From Scedosporium boydii (lineage: Eukaryota > Ascomycota > Sordariomycetes > Microascales > Microascaceae), in the NCBI GenBank assembly GCA_002221725.1, contig NJFT01000153.1:1-64000 (forward strand): a DNA stretch of 64,000 bases, written 5' to 3'. This document shows positions 61,107 to 64,000 of the stretch, piece by piece. How positions within the stretch are numbered: the stretch's first letter is position 1; each line of letters starts with the position of its first letter. The notes under the pieces were generated by a model, which saw nothing but the letters and a program-made list of their open reading frames with translations, was not told the origin of the DNA and did not search any database. Made by a program: the position numbers and the translations under genes.

Positions 61107-62858
61107 ATGAGGACGGCAAACCGGCGGCTTATTGGCGTATATGACGCCCTGGGCCTCGCGCAAACCAATCACCATCGTGTGCCGTTGATTGGATGAGAGA
61201 TGGATCCGGTGTTCCGTGTCGGGCTGCCTGCCAAGACACTGTCCCTTGCGATGTACTTCGTACCTGATGTACACTACTTCGTACACTTCACTCCCTGAGG
61301 TACCTCCGTACTCCAGGCTCCGTCCACTCGGGCTCATGGACGCAGCCAAGGCATCCATCAAGATGGAACATTTTAGTCCGGTCCAAAGCCAAGGCGCAGT
61401 GGAGTCGTGTCGTAAACTTTTGTACCCCCGTAGCGTACCCAAGGTTGCCTCAATCGCTGCATTGTACCGCATGTACGAAGTACCGCATGTACTCTTCGGA
61501 GTGTACCTCCGCCCGCTGCACTATTTCGTAATTGTACTTTGTAATATCCATTATTTACCACAACTTGACGATCATAGTGTGAGTTTGTCCCGTCCCACAT
61601 GCATATTGGAAAAATTCTATCTCTTCCACCGAGATTGATGCATTTTCACTAGCCTTATAGACTCTACACTACTCGAAACGGCCGAAGCAACGGCTTCTCA
61701 GAAATAAAATATTTAAACCCAGAAAATGGCTCTTGAGGGCTTGTGCGTGTTGTTGCCCTGTGACGCGTACCTATGCCAATTTAATAAACGGCCCAGCCCC
61801 AAGGACAAGAACCCAGTCATGAGACCACAGCAACACTATTATGGCTTGGCTCTTCATAGGGGCCTCGTGTAAGTCAAACGACTTCTTCTCCCTCCCCCAT
61901 GCCTCAACTTCCAAATCGGTGCTACTCCGCCGGACTTCTCAGCTAATGAGCCGCGCCGCCCAGGATCGTCCATGACTTCCTCATCCGGCCCTTGCGACCT
62001 CACCTCTTAAATGACTCAGAACCCGTCCAAGCTCTCGGTCTATCCCACAACACTACCAAGTGATTACTCCTTACGAACAACTGCACTAGCTCTGCGACTG
62101 TTACTACTCAGTACTACTGCTCTAGTGCGCGAACTTATGAAGTAGTGTAGCTTCCAGTTGCACTTTCCGTTTTCCATTTTGCAAGGATGCGCCTTCCCTG
62201 TCTGTTTCCCTGCTTTCTCTAGAGCCGAGCCTTCCCCAGAGACCGATAGAACGGAGAATGGCAGTTCGATGAATGATAAATGATTGATGGATCATTGAGT
62301 GGGACAATCTTTGGTGCCCGATCCTCGCTCCGTCGCACATTCCTGCTTCGTTTCCAGTCAGAAAGTCTTGGGGCCAGGTTCATCCCGTCCAAGCCGCCCA
62401 TCCCATCTGCCTCCCCTGTCCACTTAATACTACACGTTTGCCTTGCCTTGTTTGCTCGGGCTCCCATGTGCAAGGGATATTAATGAAATATTATTTCCTC
62501 GTGTTTCTCATCCAAACCCTTTTCTATTTTGCTGATTGTCAAACCCTCACATCACAATCACAGTCACAACAGACTCACATTCTCACAACCCATTACTCTT
62601 TCCTAATAACCGCCCATCCCTATTATTGGAAACCTCAGCACTCTGCCTCTCAGCACTTGGCGCTCAGCCCTCCTTCATAAGCATTTGTGCGACTCTCCCC
62701 ATCCTACGATCCTCGACTCACGGACATCCGTGTTCATAACCACGACGACCTTCCTCACCCTCAACCCCTTCCTCTTTTTTCTCTCCCTCACCCATCTCTT
62801 CACCCCTAAGAAGTCAAAAATATCACAGTCATCGATTCATATTACACCAAGGATTTCG
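61107..62858. other. Intergenic, 1.75 kb, with nonamer cluster
   Basis: Holds the flank shared with the tRNA relic (61107-61160), three nonamers (61254, 61275, 61474) and a 13-bp direct repeat (61464-61492). The final 400 bases look like promoter and leader of the frame at 62859. I see no other gene. Confidence 0.5.
61464..61492. repeat. Direct repeat GTACCGCATGTAC, twice
   Basis: Two exact 13-base copies (61464-61476 and 61480-61492) are separated by GAA. The junction creates a TACGAAGTA nonamer. GTAC-rich sequence continues on both sides. Confidence 0.7.
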
Positions 62859-64000
62859 ATGAAAGCTGTTGCGTATCCTGAGCTTCACCAGTTGCCCCAT
62901 CCAGGGGTCACTGGCCCCCTACATCCTCCTGAAGGTGTCGACCGTGTCCTCCATCCTCGCATCCTCGTCCAGCTTGCCCGAGTTCAGCTCCACGTCTCTC
63001 CCGAGAACAAGGGCTTCGTCCGCATCCCCGCCCTCGCCTACACCAACGCCGACCATGGCTCCGACGTCCTAGATATCCCCGTGCGGTGGAACTCACCCGA
63101 ACTTCTCCAGTTCTGCGGCTTCACTCCCGATGCTGCCGCAAATTTCTACAAGATCTGGGAGGATCGGATGAGTGCCGAAGACTCCGATGGTGTTCTTTCC
63201 GGATCTGCCGTCGATGAATCGCTTGTGGACGTCGCCCTCGACCTGATGAGGACGCCGAGATACGACGAACTCTACGGCAAAGGCGACTGGACCGGTGCCC
63301 TCCGAGAGCTTGGCATCGCCGACGATGTCATCGCCGCCATCATGGACACGCGATACGAGAAAATCCGAAATCTTGGCGACCCTTGCCACTGGGTTCGGGA
63401 CACTGTCGCCAACAACTACGAGTTCCTGCTTCACCTGAGCGACCGCATCGCCGCTCGCCGCGACTTCCTTCGTGGTATTAGGAACTGCAGGGTCAAGTCG
63501 AGGGAACCCTCTCCTACGGCTAAGGACCCGACGGAGGCTCTCAACGTCACCCCTTACTACGTCCCCGGACCGTTCCATCTAATTCAAAAGGCATTTAACA
63601 GCGGTGGAAGCCACAGCTACAGTGGATTCCTCGCCTGCCAAGATTCGGAACTCCACCCTACGAACGAGCATTACGTCCACCTGCTCGCCGACAAAGAGCT
63701 TGCCCTCGACATGGCTAACTACATTGCCTGCCGCAGCCGTTGCAAGCAGGCCGTTCTTATCAAGGCAGCCGTTCCAAACCATTTACTCGACTGGGAGGCC
63801 AAGCTCCCCGCCGACTTCCGCGACTGGCAAGGCCTTATTTGGTTCTCGCGCAATAGCCGCGCCAAAGCTCGATACGGCGGCCGACTCCCCAAGTCGCTCG
63901 CGCACTACCCCGATATTCCATTTTTCACGGGTCCCTTCTGCGGCATGTCCGAGGAGAGGATCACAGCCCTGTCCAGCTACAAGGACATCCAGCCCTACAT
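62859..64000 (+). CDS. Uncharacterised fungal protein, truncated by window end
   Basis: A frame of 380 complete codons runs from the ATG at 62859 to the window end with no stop. I do not recognise a named family with certainty. Composition is protein-like throughout, with strong codon bias (C-ending codons), and there is no intron signal that must be used. The N-terminal part has MKAVAYPEL and PENKGFVRIPALAYTN; the middle is helical and charged (WEDRMSAED, DVALDLMRTPRYDELY); the last third has GSHSYSGFLACQDSEL, YVHLLADKELALDMANYIACR and KQAVLIKAAVPN. This last part faintly recalls ADP-ribosyltransferase-like fungal domains, but I would not assign that. No signal peptide or membrane helix is seen. 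The C-terminus is outside the window. Confidence 0.75.
   Translation, partial: MKAVAYPELHQLPHPGVTGPLHPPEGVDRVLHPRILVQLARVQLHVSPENKGFVRIPALAYTNADHGSDVLDIPVRWNSPELLQFCGFTPDAAANFYKIWEDRMSAEDSDGVLSGSAVDESLVDVALDLMRTPRYDELYGKGDWTGALRELGIADDVIAAIMDTRYEKIRNLGDPCHWVRDTVANNYEFLLHLSDRIAARRDFLRGIRNCRVKSREPSPTAKDPTEALNVTPYYVPGPFHLIQKAFNSGGSHSYSGFLACQDSELHPTNEHYVHLLADKELALDMANYIACRSRCKQAVLIKAAVPNHLLDWEAKLPADFRDWQGLIWFSRNSRAKARYGGRLPKSLAHYPDIPFFTGPFCGMSEERITALSSYKDIQPY

Noticed and set aside
1..64000. Transposon, CRISPR array or repeat-induced-mutation island
   Set aside because: No transposase or reverse transcriptase frame, no regular spaced repeat array, and no strongly AT-skewed block seen.

Overview
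The window is nuclear DNA from a filamentous ascomycete (Pezizomycotina, probably a sordariomycete; the class is inferred, not proven). Genes are split by short GT..AG introns of 54-127 bp, most with CTAAC-like branch points. The set includes an ApsA/Num1-type cortical protein, an ascomycete laccase, a fungal tandem phosphofructokinase and the fungal kinetochore protein Sos7. I joined exons by reading splice sites and checking that phase is kept, so many calls are longer than any single open frame.

Left third (1-22 kb, gene-poor, accessory in character): an aristolochene-synthase-like sesquiterpene synthase (1999-3111 +) converges on a secreted GH16 glucanase (3259-4223 -). A 6 kb gene-poor stretch follows, then an eight-exon laccase (10250-12492 +), a kinase-like gene carrying an in-frame TGA (13541-14539 -), a mucin-like single-pass membrane protein (17315-18070 +) and a four-exon small secreted protein (19060-19756 +) that no single open frame reveals.

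Middle (22-46 kb, large housekeeping genes): a coiled-coil/low-complexity protein of at least 2418 aa (22210-29526 +), DNA polymerase zeta catalytic subunit REV3 (30533-35703 +), the convergent cortical nuclear-migration protein ApsA/Num1 (36646-42262 -) and a mitochondrial-looking thioredoxin-fold protein (45515-46155 -).

Right (49-64 kb): an MFS transporter with a very long central loop (49771-52241 +), kinetochore Sos7 (52652-53500 -), an RS-rich nuclear/splicing protein (54291-55608 +), 6-phosphofructokinase (57821-60292 +), an intron-containing tRNA-Asn(GTT) (61016-61106 -) with a truncated relic 5 kb away, and a reading frame that runs off the window end (62859-64000 +).

The genes do not form one pathway. 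Several serve nuclear, spindle or genome functions (REV3, ApsA, Sos7, RS protein); the left end looks like secondary-metabolism and secretion territory. The most unusual signals are the tRNA-Asn relic, an intergenic nonamer TACTTCGTA found 11 times, the in-frame TGA in the kinase gene, a perfect 12-bp inverted repeat just after the laccase, and the degenerate repeats in ApsA. I found no transposon, CRISPR array or clearly new multi-gene system.
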